Assembly: GCA_004570425.1 (NCBI GenBank)
Contig: SPQJ01000025.1
Coordinates: 1 to 63,502 of the forward strand
DNA from: Bacillus sp. AZ43
GTDB taxonomy: Bacteria; Actinomycetota; Actinomycetes; Mycobacteriales; Geodermatophilaceae
Reading direction: 5' to 3'
Length of the DNA stretch: 63,502 nucleotides
Shown here: positions 6,933 to 14,508 of the stretch, in pieces
How the letters are laid out: each line of letters opens with the position of its first letter
Numbering within the stretch: the stretch's first letter is position 1
Notes under the pieces: model-generated
What the model was told of the DNA's origin: nothing
Database searches by the model: none
Seen by the model: only the letters and a program-made list of their open reading frames with translations
Made by a program: the position numbers and the translations under genes

Positions 6933-8694
6933 CGCCCGTCGCCGCGACGACGACCGCGCCGCCGCGCGCGTCGAGCAGCTCGCCCAGCAGAGCTGGGTGG
7001 AGGGCGCCGAGCCCGAGCTGCCGGTCCGCACGACCCGCCCCGAGGAGGTCGTCTTCCACCTCGGGCCGACGAACTCCGGCAAGACCTACGAGTCCCTCGT
7101 CGCCCTCGCCGAGAACCGCTCCGGCGTCTACGCCGCACCGCTCCGACAGCTGGCCCACGAGGCCTACGCGCGTCTCTCCGCGCAGCTGCCGCCGGGCACC
7201 GTGGGGCTGTCCACCGGCGAGGAGGAGATCGACCCCGACGCGCCGATCGTCTGCTGCACCGTGGAGAAGGCCCCGATGCGCGGGGACCTGCTGGTCCTCG
7301 ACGAGTCGCACTGGGTCGCCGACCCCGACCGCGGGCACCACTGGGCGCGCCTGGTCCTGACCGGCGAGTACCGCGAGATGCACCTGATCTCGGCGGCCGA
7401 GGCCTACCTCCTGCTCAAGCCGCTGGTGGCGGACGCGAAGCAGATCACCGTCGTCAACCACAAGCGGCTCTCCCGTCTCGACGTGCTGCGCGCTCCGGTG
7501 CGGGCCGACGGCGTGCGGCCGCAGACCCTCGTCGTCGCGTTCTCCCGCAAGGCCGTCTACGCCGTCGCCGCCGCGCTCGACCCGCACCGCCCCGGCAAGG
7601 TCGGCGTCCTCTACGGCGCCCTGCCCCCGGCCACCCGCCGGGAGGTCATCGACCGCTTCACCCGCGGCGAGACCGAGGTGCTGGTGACCACCGACGTGAT
7701 CGGCCACGGGATCAACGTCCCGGCCACCACCGTCCTGTTCGCCGAGACGACGAAGTTCGACGGGTTCGAGCGCCGCGCGCTGCGCACCTGGGAGACGGCG
7801 CAGATCGCCGGACGGGCCGGACGCTACGGCCTCACCGGGCACGGCACCGTCGGCGTGCTCGCTGGGGTCGCCGGCATGCGCGCCGACGCGGGGCTGCTGA
7901 AGGCCGGCGCGGAGGTGGCCCGGGGCGACGCGATGAGCGACCTGCCCAAGCGACGCCCCCGGCTGCGGCCCGAGCTCGACGACCTCGGTGCCTTCGAGCC
8001 GGTCGACCTGCCGGAGGCGCTCACCCGCTGGGCGGCGTGGGCGCGGGCGGCCACCAAGGACCAGGGCGCGACCATGACCGCCGACGACGTCACCGGCCTG
8101 GTCGTGCGGGTGCACGCCCTCCTCCCGCTGCTGCGCGGACCGCTGGGCCGGGCGGGAGACCTGTGGACGGTCTGGCGGCTGATCAACCTGCCGATCGACT
8201 ACAACCCGCCGCGGCGCACCCGCTGGCTGGCGCTCGCCAAGGCGGCGCTGCAGGCGGCCGCCGGGCAGCGCGTCGACCCGGAGACCGTGCTCGAGCCGAT
8301 GCCGGAGAAGGGCACCGTCGAGGACTACGAGCAGGCGGCCGCCGCGGCCCGCGACGCCCAGACGCTGCTCCGCTCGTTCCCCGGTGTGGCCGGGCTGACC
8401 AGCGAGGACGCCGCCGAGGTCGAGGACGCCTGCGCCGAGCGGATCACCGAGCTGCTGCCCGACGCCATCCGGGTGACGTCGTCCGGTCGGTGCACCGACT
8501 GCGGCACCGGCATCGCCCCGTGGTTCACCACCTGCCGCGACTGCTCCGTCGGCACCGCCGGGCGCGGGCCGGGCCGCGGCCGGAACGAGCACCACAAGGG
8601 CGACCGGCACCACGACGGGCACGGCCGCCAGCCGCGGCAGGCGCGCGCGGGCCGGCCCGCCGGCCGCCGCAGCCGCCCCGCCCGGCCCCGCTAG
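6880..8694 (+). CDS. Suv3-type DExH helicase with C-terminal zinc ribbon
   Basis: Superfamily 2 helicase resembling Suv3, the RNA helicase of mitochondrial RNA turnover. Motif I is FHLGPTNSGKTYE, which is diagnostic for this family. Motif Ia is APLRQLAHE, motif II LDESHWV, motif IV-V TTDVIGHGINVPA and motif VI QIAGRAGRYG. After the helicase core, about residues 520-560 hold CTDCGTGI and CRDCSVG, a CxxC-CxxC zinc ribbon, followed by a basic Gly/Arg/His tail suited to nucleic-acid binding. The start is uncertain: GTG 6880 is chosen (604 residues), but an ATG at 6772 is also in frame. An RNA role is inferred from the family only. Confidence 0.82.
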   Translation: MSVPPQSPSRRRSGAARDARRRDDDRAAARVEQLAQQSWVEGAEPELPVRTTRPEEVVFHLGPTNSGKTYESLVALAENRSGVYAAPLRQLAHEAYARLSAQLPPGTVGLSTGEEEIDPDAPIVCCTVEKAPMRGDLLVLDESHWVADPDRGHHWARLVLTGEYREMHLISAAEAYLLLKPLVADAKQITVVNHKRLSRLDVLRAPVRADGVRPQTLVVAFSRKAVYAVAAALDPHRPGKVGVLYGALPPATRREVIDRFTRGETEVLVTTDVIGHGINVPATTVLFAETTKFDGFERRALRTWETAQIAGRAGRYGLTGHGTVGVLAGVAGMRADAGLLKAGAEVARGDAMSDLPKRRPRLRPELDDLGAFEPVDLPEALTRWAAWARAATKDQGATMTADDVTGLVVRVHALLPLLRGPLGRAGDLWTVWRLINLPIDYNPPRRTRWLALAKAALQAAAGQRVDPETVLEPMPEKGTVEDYEQAAAAARDAQTLLRSFPGVAGLTSEDAAEVEDACAERITELLPDAIRVTSSGRCTDCGTGIAPWFTTCRDCSVGTAGRGPGRGRNEHHKGDRHHDGHGRQPRQARAGRPAGRRSRPARPR

Positions 8695-8790
8695 GCCCCG
8701 CGAGATCTGCACACTCGTGCGTTAGGGGCCCCCGTATCCGCCGCCCGACTGGCATCCTCCTGCCCTTGCCGAGACCAGGAGGAGAACGAC

Positions 8791-9666
8791 ATGGCGGACG
8801 CGAACTGGCTGCCCGACCCGGCGGGCGTGCACGAACTGCGCTACTGGAACGGCAGCGCGTGGACCGAGCACGTCTCCGATCAGGGCAGGACCGGCCAGGA
8901 CCCACCGGCCGCCCAGTTCCCGCCGCCGGTCGCCGCCGTCCCTCCGCCACCCGCCGCGCCCACCGCCGGCGGCAAGCTGGGCTGGAAGGACCGCCTCAAG
9001 CAGGTCGCCGACCAGGGCAAGGCGCTGGCCGACCAGGGCAAGCAGAAGCTGGCCGAGCAGAACGCCAAGCGCACCGAGCAGTGGGCGAACGACCCGAGCA
9101 CGCTGTGGTTCGGCGAGAGCAAGAACGCGGCCACCAGCGCCGCCGGCGTCTCCAAGGCCCGGTACCGCATCACCAAGGACCGGGTCTGGATCGAGAGCGG
9201 GCTGCTCGGCACCCGCACCGAGAGCGTGCCGCTGTGGGCGATCAAGGACATGGACGTGCGGCAGGCGGTCTGGCAGCGCGGCAACGACGTCGGCGACGTC
9301 GTCCTGAACCTGGAGGACCCGTCCTACGGGGCCTCGGCCGACATGTTCACCCTCACCGGCACCGTCGAGGGGACGACGACCGGGCAGGTCGTGCTCGACA
9401 ACGTCGAGGGGCCCTACGCGGTCATGGACCTGCTCGCGCCGCTGATCAGCGAGGCGCGGCAGAAGAAGACGATCGAGCGGCAGTCGCAGTACCTGCACGT
9501 GAACCCGGGCATGGCCGGCGCCGCGTTCGGGGCGCCGGCCGCGCCGCCGCCGGCCGAGCCGCAGCCCGACCTGGCCGACCGGCTGCGCAAGCTGGCCGAG
9601 CTCCGCGACGCCGGGATCCTCACCGACGAGGAGTTCGCCGCCCAGAAGGCGAAGCTGCTCGGTTGA
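8791..9666 (+). CDS. DUF2510 - PH-like - SHOCT domain protein
   Basis: Three-part protein of 291 residues. Residues 5-30 form a DUF2510 segment (NWLPDPAGVHELRYWNGSAW), typical of actinobacterial envelope-associated proteins. A Pro-rich linker and a Lys/Gln-rich helical repeat (about 60-95) follow. Residues 105-215 resemble a bacterial PH domain (YRITKDRVWIESGLLGT, then VPLWAIKDMDV). The C-terminus (LADRLRKLAELRDAGILTDEEF) is a textbook SHOCT domain, thought to mediate oligomerisation. No membrane segment is present. The ATG at 8791 follows AGGAGGAG with proper spacing. It ends 1 bp before the convergent lipoprotein stop. Function is unknown. Confidence 0.8.
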   Translation: MADANWLPDPAGVHELRYWNGSAWTEHVSDQGRTGQDPPAAQFPPPVAAVPPPPAAPTAGGKLGWKDRLKQVADQGKALADQGKQKLAEQNAKRTEQWANDPSTLWFGESKNAATSAAGVSKARYRITKDRVWIESGLLGTRTESVPLWAIKDMDVRQAVWQRGNDVGDVVLNLEDPSYGASADMFTLTGTVEGTTTGQVVLDNVEGPYAVMDLLAPLISEARQKKTIERQSQYLHVNPGMAGAAFGAPAAPPPAEPQPDLADRLRKLAELRDAGILTDEEFAAQKAKLLG

Positions 9667-9667
9667 G

Positions 9668-10294
9668 TCAGGACGGCTCCGCGGGCACCGCGGCCGGCGG
9701 CTCGGGGGCGGTGAGGAGCACGGCGTAGTCCTGCGCGGTCAGCGGCGCGGACGTCAGCTGCCCCGACGGCAGCGGCGCCTCCACCGGCTCCCCGTCCAGG
9801 GTGAGCCGCACCTGCTCGACGCCGGGCAGGCTGGTCGCCGTCAGCACCACCTGGGCGACCGCCCGCCGGCCCGTCCCGGCCGAGGGGGCACCCGACGGCA
9901 GGTCCAGGTCGATCGTGGCCGTGCGTCGGGCGAGGTCGCTGACCGTCAGCTCCGCCTCCGGCGGCAGCAGGGTGGACAGCTGCCGGTCCCGCTCCTCGGT
10001 GGTCGGGCCCTCCTGCAGCGCGGACAGCAGATCGGCCAGCCGTTCGCGGGTCGTGGAGCCCGCCACCTCCCGCGGCCGGGCCACCAGCGCCTCGTCCGCA
10101 CCGACCAGGTAGATCTCCGACGGCGCCGCGACCGGCTCGGCCGTGGCCGTCGGCGGCGCCGAGGCGCGCGGCGCGGCCAGCCCGTACGGCACCTCGGACG
10201 ACGGGATCGCCTCCGCCGGGCCACCCGCGGGCACGCCGCACCCGGCCAGCGACAGGACGGCGGCCAGCAGCAGCGGCCACCCGCGCCGGGTCAC
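9668..10294 (-). CDS. GerMN-domain lipoprotein of a two-component operon (truncated LpqB-like/CseA-like)
   Basis: A 208-residue lipoprotein. The signal peptide ends in lipobox LAGC, so the Cys is lipidated and the protein sits on the outer membrane face. Residues 60-170 resemble a GerMN domain (EIYLVGADEALVARPR, LLPPEAELTVSDL, ATIDLDLPSG). Mycobacterial LpqB, partner of the MtrA-MtrB system, carries a GerMN domain plus a beta-propeller and is nearly three times longer; the propeller is absent here. The GTG start overlaps the kinase stop as GTGA, so it is translated with the kinase. A sensing or kinase-modulating role is inferred from the analogy to LpqB and Streptomyces CseA. Confidence 0.8.
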   Translation of the reverse strand: MTRRGWPLLLAAVLSLAGCGVPAGGPAEAIPSSEVPYGLAAPRASAPPTATAEPVAAPSEIYLVGADEALVARPREVAGSTTRERLADLLSALQEGPTTEERDRQLSTLLPPEAELTVSDLARRTATIDLDLPSGAPSAGTGRRAVAQVVLTATSLPGVEQVRLTLDGEPVEAPLPSGQLTSAPLTAQDYAVLLTAPEPPAAVPAEPS

Positions 10295-11673
10295 CGCGGC
10301 ACCGCCGGCAGGGACATCGCGAAGCGGGCGCCGCCGCCCGGGGCGTCGGTGCACCACGCCGCGCCCCCGTGGCGCGCGGCGGTCTCCGCGACGATCGCCA
10401 GTCCCAGGCCGGCGCCGGGCAGGGAGCGGCGCGCGGCCCGCGGGCCGCGCGCGAACCGCTCGAACACCCGCCCCCGGTCCTCCGCCGGGACGCCCGGCCC
10501 GGCGTCGTCGACGGTGAGCAGGACGGCGTCCTGCCGGCGCTCGACCCGGACCGCCCGCGGGCCCCCGGCGTGCCGGTCGGCGTTGTCCAGGAGGTTGCGG
10601 ACGGCGCGCTGGAGGCTCGTCTTGTCGCCCCGCACGACGGCCTCCCCGTCGGCGTCGAGCAGCTCCTGGGGCCAGCCGCCGTCGTCGAGCACCTCGCGGA
10701 CCAGCGCGGTGAGCGACAGCGGGGTCCCCCCCTCGGCGACGGCGGCACCGTCGAGCCGGGCCAGCTGCAGCAGGTCGTCGAGGGTGCGCCGGAAGCGGGC
10801 GAGCTCCTGCTCCACCAGCCCCAGCGCCTCGCGGCCACGCGGCGAGAGCTCCTCCCGGCGCGCGCCGAGCACCTCGACGCTGGTGACCAGCGTGGTCAGC
10901 GGGCTGCGCAGCTCGTGGCTGACGTCGCCGACGAACCGGGCGTCGCGCTCGATCCGGGCCGCCAGGGCGTCGACCATGCTGTTGAACCCGGCCACGATGC
11001 CGACCAGGTCGGGGTCGTCGGTCGGCTCGAGCCGGGTGGTCAGCTCGCCGCCGGCGATCCGGGTGGCCGCCCCCGCGACCTGCTCCAGCGGCTGCACCGC
11101 GCGTCGGCTGGCCCACACGCCGAACGCCGCGCCGGCCAGCGTGGCGGCCAGCGCGCCCGCGCCCAGCACCGCGGCCAGCGTGGTGAGCACCTGGTCCAGC
11201 TCGGTCAGCGGCGCGACCTCGTAGAACTCCACGTCGGCGTTGGGCAGCGCGACGCCGACGACCAGCCGGGGGCCGTCCGCGGTCTCGTCGACCACGCTGG
11301 CCGCGGGCCCGTCCGCGATCAGCCGCTGCAGGTCGCGCGGGACGTCGCGGGCGCCGACGTCCAGGCTCGAGGAGTACCAGGCGCCGTCGCTGCGCACGAC
11401 GACGTCCGCCCCGCCCGACGGGACCAGCTCGCCGAGCAGCTCCCCGACGTCGGTGCCGGCGGTGGACAGCCGGCTGTCGAGCACGTTCGCGTCGGCGAAC
11501 GCCTGCCGCGTGAGCGAGGCCTCCCGCTGGTCGAGCAGGTAGCTGCGGGCGAGCAGGAACGTCACGGTCACCAGCACCACCGACACGAGCAGCGTGCCGA
11601 CGGCGTACCCGAGCACGATGCGGGCGCGCAGCCCCCGCGCCCGCAGGTGCGGCCCGCCGAGGGCCGGCCTCAC
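10291..11673 (-). CDS. sensor histidine kinase (MtrB/CseC-like)
   Basis: Membrane histidine kinase of 460 residues. TM1 is near residues 18-45 and TM2 near 160-188. Between them is an extracytoplasmic sensor of about 110 residues, followed by HAMP (RRAVQPLEQVAGAATRIAGG), an H-box (FVGDVSHELRSPLTTL) with the phospho-His, an N-box (LLDNADRHAGG), a G1 box (VDDAGPGVPAEDR) and a G2 box (GAGLGLAIV). The GTG start overlaps the regulator stop as GTGA, and its own stop overlaps the lipoprotein start. The order regulator-kinase-lipoprotein matches mtrA-mtrB-lpqB. The signal is unknown; cell-envelope stress is the usual theme for such trios. Confidence 0.92.
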   Translation of the reverse strand: MRPALGGPHLRARGLRARIVLGYAVGTLLVSVVLVTVTFLLARSYLLDQREASLTRQAFADANVLDSRLSTAGTDVGELLGELVPSGGADVVVRSDGAWYSSSLDVGARDVPRDLQRLIADGPAASVVDETADGPRLVVGVALPNADVEFYEVAPLTELDQVLTTLAAVLGAGALAATLAGAAFGVWASRRAVQPLEQVAGAATRIAGGELTTRLEPTDDPDLVGIVAGFNSMVDALAARIERDARFVGDVSHELRSPLTTLVTSVEVLGARREELSPRGREALGLVEQELARFRRTLDDLLQLARLDGAAVAEGGTPLSLTALVREVLDDGGWPQELLDADGEAVVRGDKTSLQRAVRNLLDNADRHAGGPRAVRVERRQDAVLLTVDDAGPGVPAEDRGRVFERFARGPRAARRSLPGAGLGLAIVAETAARHGGAAWCTDAPGGGARFAMSLPAVPR

Positions 11674-12374
11674 TGCCGGTCCAGCCGGTACCCCAGCCCG
11701 CGGACCGTGACCACCACCCGGGGCGCGCTCGGGTCGCGCTCGACCTTGGTGCGCAGCCGGCGGACGTGCACGTCGACCAGGCGCTCGTCGCCGAAGAAGC
11801 CGTGCTGCCAGACCCGCTCGAGCAGCGCCTGCCGGCTCATCACCCGGCCGGGGACGGCGGCCAGCTCGCAGAGCAGCCGGAACTCGGTGAGCGTGAGCGG
11901 CAGCAGCTCGTCACCGCGGTGCACCGTGCCGCTCGCCTCCCGCAGCACCAGCGGCGCCTCCGGGTCGCTGTCGAGGACGACGGCCTCGGGCTCGGCCTCC
12001 TGGCCGGTCGGTGCCACCCGGCGGCGGAGCGCCCGCAGCCGCGCGGTGATCTCCTTGACCGCGAACGGCTTGGTCACGTAGTCGTCGGCGCCGGCCTCCA
12101 GGGCCGCGACGATGTCGCTGGTGTCGGCGCGGGCGCTGACCACGATGATCGGCAGGTCCAGCGAGCGGCGGACCTGGCGGATCACCTCGTAGCCGTCCAT
12201 CGTGCCCAGCATCAGGTCCACGACCATGAGGTCCGGGGCGCTCACCGCGACGGCCCGGCACGCTTCCTCGCCCGAGGCGGCCTCGGCGACGTCGTACCCC
12301 TCGTCCTCCAGCGCCCAGCGCAGCGAGGTCCGGATGTGGTCGTCGTCCTCCACCACCAGCAGTCGCAGCGCCAT
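11670..12374 (-). CDS. OmpR-family response regulator
   Basis: A 234-residue regulator. The receiver domain occupies residues 1-118, with acidic pocket VVEDDDH, phospho-acceptor Asp in LMVVDLMLG, Thr/Ser in IIVVSARA and Lys in DDYVTKPF. The C-terminal winged-helix DNA-binding domain shows LTLTEFRLLCELA, RVMSRQALLERVW and VDVHVRRLRTKVE, ending GLGYRLDRQ. The ATG at 12374 is the only credible start; upstream sequence in the same frame is not protein-like. It is first in the operon, divergent from the STAS gene at 12514, so the 139-bp gap probably carries promoters for both and might be autoregulated. Confidence 0.94.
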   Translation of the reverse strand: MALRLLVVEDDDHIRTSLRWALEDEGYDVAEAASGEEACRAVAVSAPDLMVVDLMLGTMDGYEVIRQVRRSLDLPIIVVSARADTSDIVAALEAGADDYVTKPFAVKEITARLRALRRRVAPTGQEAEPEAVVLDSDPEAPLVLREASGTVHRGDELLPLTLTEFRLLCELAAVPGRVMSRQALLERVWQHGFFGDERLVDVHVRRLRTKVERDPSAPRVVVTVRGLGYRLDRQ

Positions 12375-12513
12375 CGCCGTCCATGCTGCCACCGCGGTCG
12401 GGGCGCCCGGCCGTGGGCGGCGAGGCGTCATGCAATCGCAAAGCCAGTCCCCAGCCGATCGCAATGTCGCCGGGACACAGTCGGCAGGGACGACTTCCGA
12501 GGAGGAACCGCCG

Positions 12514-12849
12514 ATGACCGCCGTCACCGCCGTCCGCGCCGCCGCGCACAGCCGGCTCGATGCCGACGCCGACCGGGTGACCATCCGGCTGACCGACGAG
12601 CTGCTGGCCGACGGGCTGGCCGACGTCCGCTGGCTGCTGCACGACGCCCTGCTGGCCGGGGCCCGCGAGCTCGTCGTCGACCTGCGCGGCGTGCACGCGC
12701 TGTCCAGCTCGGCGGTGGCGAGCTTCCTCTCGGCGCACCGCACGTGCCGGGCCCGCGGCGGCTCGGTGGTCCTGCGCGGGGCCGACCGGCGCGCGCTCGA
12801 CGTGCTGCACCGCACCGGCCTGTGGCACGTCCTGACGATCGAGTCCTGA
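12514..12849 (+). CDS. STAS-domain protein (anti-anti-sigma-like), phospho-Ser site retained
   Basis: Single STAS domain, 111 residues, of the SpoIIAA/RsbV type that binds anti-sigma kinases in partner switching. The core ELVVDLRGVHALSSSAVASF places serines where SpoIIAA has its D-S-S-G phosphorylation site. The ATG at 12514 follows GAGGAGGAA with 6-8 nt spacing. Its TGA overlaps the ATG of the next STAS gene (TGATG), so the two products are made together. A partner kinase or sigma factor is not visible nearby. Cytoplasmic. Confidence 0.82.
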   Translation: MTAVTAVRAAAHSRLDADADRVTIRLTDELLADGLADVRWLLHDALLAGARELVVDLRGVHALSSSAVASFLSAHRTCRARGGSVVLRGADRRALDVLHRTGLWHVLTIES

Positions 12850-13130
12850 TGCTCACCGAGACCGTCGACTCCGCCACCGGCTCCATCCGGGCCAGCGGGA
12901 GCCTCACCCGGCTCGGCGCGGACCTGCTGCGCGGCACGGCGCAGTCGCTCCACGGCAAGGGGCACGCCCGCGTCGTCCTCGACCTCCGCGACGTGCGCGA
13001 CGCCGACGACGCCGGGCTCGACGTCCTCCGCGGGCTCGGAGAGGAGCTCGCCGCCACGGGGGGCGAGCTCGTCGTCCGCGGGCTCGGTCAGCGCAACGCG
13101 GTGACCAGCGAGCTCCCGGCGTCGCCGTAG
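12849..13130 (+). CDS. second STAS-domain protein, phospho-Ser site replaced (D-D-A-G)
   Basis: A 93-residue STAS-like protein (ARVVLDLRDVRDADDAGLDV). The segment aligned with SpoIIAA D-S-S-G reads D-D-A-G, so the phosphorylatable serines are replaced by Asp and Ala. If the fold is used in partner switching, this protein would not be controlled by phosphorylation at that point. It is translationally coupled to the upstream STAS gene. The final 43 nt overlap, on the opposite strand, the end of the membrane-protein gene at 13088-13897. The C-terminal tail after VVRGL has no obvious STAS counterpart. Confidence 0.72.
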   Translation: MLTETVDSATGSIRASGSLTRLGADLLRGTAQSLHGKGHARVVLDLRDVRDADDAGLDVLRGLGEELAATGGELVVRGLGQRNAVTSELPASP

Positions 13131-13897
13131 GGCTCGACCACGAAGCCGAGGTTGGCCAGCAGGTCGGCCATCGCCAGGTTCATCGACTGCCGGACGGTGG
13201 ACTCGACGGCCGGCCCGCGCAGGTGCCGGAGGCTCATGCGGTCGTGGGCGCGCCAGCTCACCACGACGCCGCCGACCGCGGGCTCCGGCAGCAGGCTCAC
13301 GCCGCCGGCCGGGTGGTCCTCCGCCTCGTCGTGCAGGGGCAGCCCGGCCTCGACCAGGGCGGCGGCGACCTCGACGACCAGCGTGGCCAGCGGGTCGGTG
13401 TCGGTGAGCAGCTCGTCCCACTCGGCGGGCAGCCGGTCGAGCTGGTCGCCGAGCTCGGAGAGCCAGGCCCGCTCCTCGGGCGAGGGCCGCGGGGCGACGA
13501 CGCCGTCGCCGCGGCGGGCGCCGTACACCGAGACGGCGGCCAGCTCGGCGGAGAGGGCGGCCCAGTCGGCGTCGATGCGGTCGTCGAAGGGGCCGGCCAC
13601 CACGTGCGCGGTGTCGTCGACCAGCCACCAGGCGGGACCGCCGGTGGCCGGGGCGGGCGCCGGGCGGACGGCGACCTCCACCGCGCCGCCGCGAGCACGG
13701 CCGGGGGTGGCCCGGCTCTCGAGGCGCCGTCCGGCGGGGTGGGCGGCGGCGGGCGCGGCCTGGCGCTCGCGCGTGCCGTTGCGCTCGAACTCGTAGCGCG
13801 CGGTCGAGCTCGCCCCCAGGGCCACCACGACCCCGGTGAGCAGCAGGAAACCCAGGACGGCCGCAGCCGGCCACCCCAACGTCGCGCCCATGGTCAC
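13088..13897 (-). CDS. hypothetical single-pass membrane protein
   Basis: A 269-residue protein with one N-terminal hydrophobic segment (WPAAAVLGFLLLTGVVVAL, about residues 8-28) and a long soluble part, so it is probably anchored with its bulk outside or inside by one helix. The soluble part contains WWLVDDTAHVVAGPFDDR near residue 90 and an Asp/Glu/Leu-rich helical region later. No known domain is recognised. The GTG at 13897 lies 8 nt after GAGGAG; an ATG at 13891 is an alternative. It converges on the second STAS gene with a 43-nt tail overlap. Its 3' neighbours suggest no function. Confidence 0.65.
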   Translation of the reverse strand: MTMGATLGWPAAAVLGFLLLTGVVVALGASSTARYEFERNGTRERQAAPAAAHPAGRRLESRATPGRARGGAVEVAVRPAPAPATGGPAWWLVDDTAHVVAGPFDDRIDADWAALSAELAAVSVYGARRGDGVVAPRPSPEERAWLSELGDQLDRLPAEWDELLTDTDPLATLVVEVAAALVEAGLPLHDEAEDHPAGGVSLLPEPAVGGVVVSWRAHDRMSLRHLRGPAVESTVRQSMNLAMADLLANLGFVVEPYGDAGSSLVTALR

Positions 13898-14157
13898 GCG
13901 TCGACTCCTCGCACCCGCGCCGCGACGGGAAGTGCCGCGGACAGGAGCAATGGTCACGGTCCGGACCTGCTGTGCCGATGACTTCCGACGGTCCCTCCCG
14001 GGCCCGTCACCTGATCGTTGCGACGACCCCCCGCGGCGGCCGGTGACCCGCTCCCCCGCTCGCCGCTTTGTCGACATGCGGCGCGCCCACCTGCGGAAAC
14101 GCCCGGAATTCCGGTTCGGTCATCCGGGACGGCACGGTCCGGCGCGGCGTGTCGCAG

Positions 14158-14245
14158 CGGAGGGCGTGGGATTCGAACCCACGAAGAGGGGTTACCTCTT
14201 AGCGGTTTTCAAGACCGCCGCCATCGGCCACTAGGCGAGCCCTCC
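14158..14245 (-). tRNA. tRNA-Ser (anticodon UGA)
   Basis: Read on the minus strand, 14245 to 14159 begins GGAGGGC and ends GCCCTCC, a perfect 7-bp acceptor stem, with discriminator G at 14158 as expected for serine tRNAs. The T-arm GTGGGTTCGAATCCCAC and the D-arm CCTAGTGGCCGATGGC are clear. The anticodon loop CTTGAAA gives anticodon TGA. A long variable arm (TAAGAGGTAACCCCTCTT) confirms a class II tRNA. The CCA end is not encoded. It reads UCA codons. It is monocistronic. Confidence 0.95.
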
Positions 14246-14294
14246 TGGCGCCGTCGAGGCTAGTGCGTGGGGGCGGGTGGTCGCCGACCGCGTG

Positions 14295-14391
14295 CCGGGC
14301 TCGGGGCCTCGTGCGGGGATCGAGGGCCCCGCGGCGCCGTCCGGCCCCCTCGATCGCCGCACGAGGTGCCACCGACACGCGAAGAGCCCTG
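14295..14391 (+). repeat. left direct repeat (copy A) with internal hairpin
   Basis: About 97 bp, matching 15657-15753 with roughly 11 differences at a constant offset of 1362 bp. Its core is an inverted repeat with 20-bp arms (14307-14326 and 14347-14366, one mismatch) around a 20-nt GC loop. The two copies bracket the secreted hydrolase gene. Confidence 0.75.
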
Positions 14392-14471
14392 GCCTGCCGG
14401 CCTCCGACGGACACGCGGGCGCCATTGACACCCGGACACCCACAAGAGACGCTCGCCACACCTTGCACGTC

Positions 14472-14496
14472 GCGAACATTCGTTCGCACGGCGAAC
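14472..14496. promoter_or_regulatory. three alternating GCGAAC/GTTCGC hexamers
   Basis: GCGAAC (14472-14477), GTTCGC (14482-14487) and GCGAAC (14491-14496) form overlapping inverted repeats just before the hydrolase start at 14509. A TTGACA (14425-14430) could be a -35 element further upstream. The GTTCG/CGAAC half-site is also found in the palindrome before the iclR gene (18351-18367). Confidence 0.4.
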
Positions 14497-14508
14497 ACGA
14501 AAGGGTCG

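Noticed and set aside
8695-8790. Terminator between the helicase and DUF2510 genes
   Set aside because: GGCCCC/GGGGCC arms are only 6 bp with a 26-nt loop in GC-rich DNA; not convincing.
13898-14157. Additional gene between the membrane protein and tRNA-Ser
   Set aside because: No frame with a ribosome site or protein-like sequence; I see nothing in this 260-bp stretch beyond the promoter region.
13836-14234. Plus-strand frame ending in GVGFEPTKRGYLLAVFKTAAIGH
   Set aside because: This peptide is the well-known artefact of translating the complement of a class II tRNA gene; it overlaps tRNA-Ser at 14158-14245.
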